Shown here piece by piece: positions 63,901-64,000 of a stretch of DNA of 64,000 nt. Both the position numbers and the translations under genes were made by a program. Source of the stretch: Puffinus mauretanicus (Eukaryota; Chordata; Aves; Procellariiformes; Procellariidae); contig JAJKFH010001106.1 in NCBI GenBank assembly GCA_023333565.1, positions 930,001 through 994,000 on the forward strand. Reading direction: 5' to 3'. Below the pieces are notes generated by a model. It made no database searches, was not told the origin of the DNA, and worked only from the letters and a program-made list of their open reading frames with translations. Each line of letters begins with the position of its first letter. Position 1 is the stretch's first letter.

Positions 63901-64000
63901 TGTTGCTCATTAATGACATTACCTTGTTATTCTGATTCAGCTTTAGTACATGACATCTGCTTTGTCTTTCAGTGTAATCAGTATCAAGACGTTATTGTCC

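Overview
The window is vertebrate nuclear DNA, almost certainly from a bird. It is AT-rich, intron-dominated sequence carrying several CR1 retrotransposon copies with the avian-type 3' end (repeated ATTCTATG, seen here as its complement). It also holds exons of two genes known to be tail-to-tail neighbours in vertebrates, KATNIP and GSG1L. The species cannot be fixed from the sequence alone.

Layout. 1-2460 is a large minus-strand CR1 copy (end of ORF1 through endonuclease into reverse transcriptase) running off the left edge, with a second CR1 3' fragment abutting it at 2461-2665. 2998-14137 holds the last eight coding exons of KATNIP on the plus strand. All internal junctions keep frame and the stop is at 14135-14137. 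14138-26260 is intergenic or UTR sequence with small CR1 fragments, a strong RNA-type hairpin at 14832-14893, and a coding-like but broken tract at 17.5-20.6 kb. 26660-28206 carries two spliced minus-strand exons of an unnamed gene with a Ser-rich region, a coiled coil and a BEN-like C-terminus. 41950-51261 holds three consecutive minus-strand exons of GSG1L (transmembrane segments 2-4 and the start of the cytoplasmic tail); earlier exons lie beyond the right edge and the last exon was not found. 53098-54415 is a mosaic CR1 on the plus strand. 58507-61014 is a long 5'-truncated CR1 on the minus strand with endonuclease and reverse transcriptase. Older CR1-like sequence fills about 63.2-63.9 kb.

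The genes do not form a pathway. KATNIP is a ciliary basal-body and microtubule protein. GSG1L is a neuronal claudin-fold AMPA-receptor auxiliary subunit. The BEN-like gene would be a chromatin or DNA-binding factor if the domain call holds. It lies between the KATNIP 3' end and the last GSG1L exon seen, so it is either nested in the terminal GSG1L intron or just beyond the GSG1L 3' end. It is the best candidate in the window for something not previously described.
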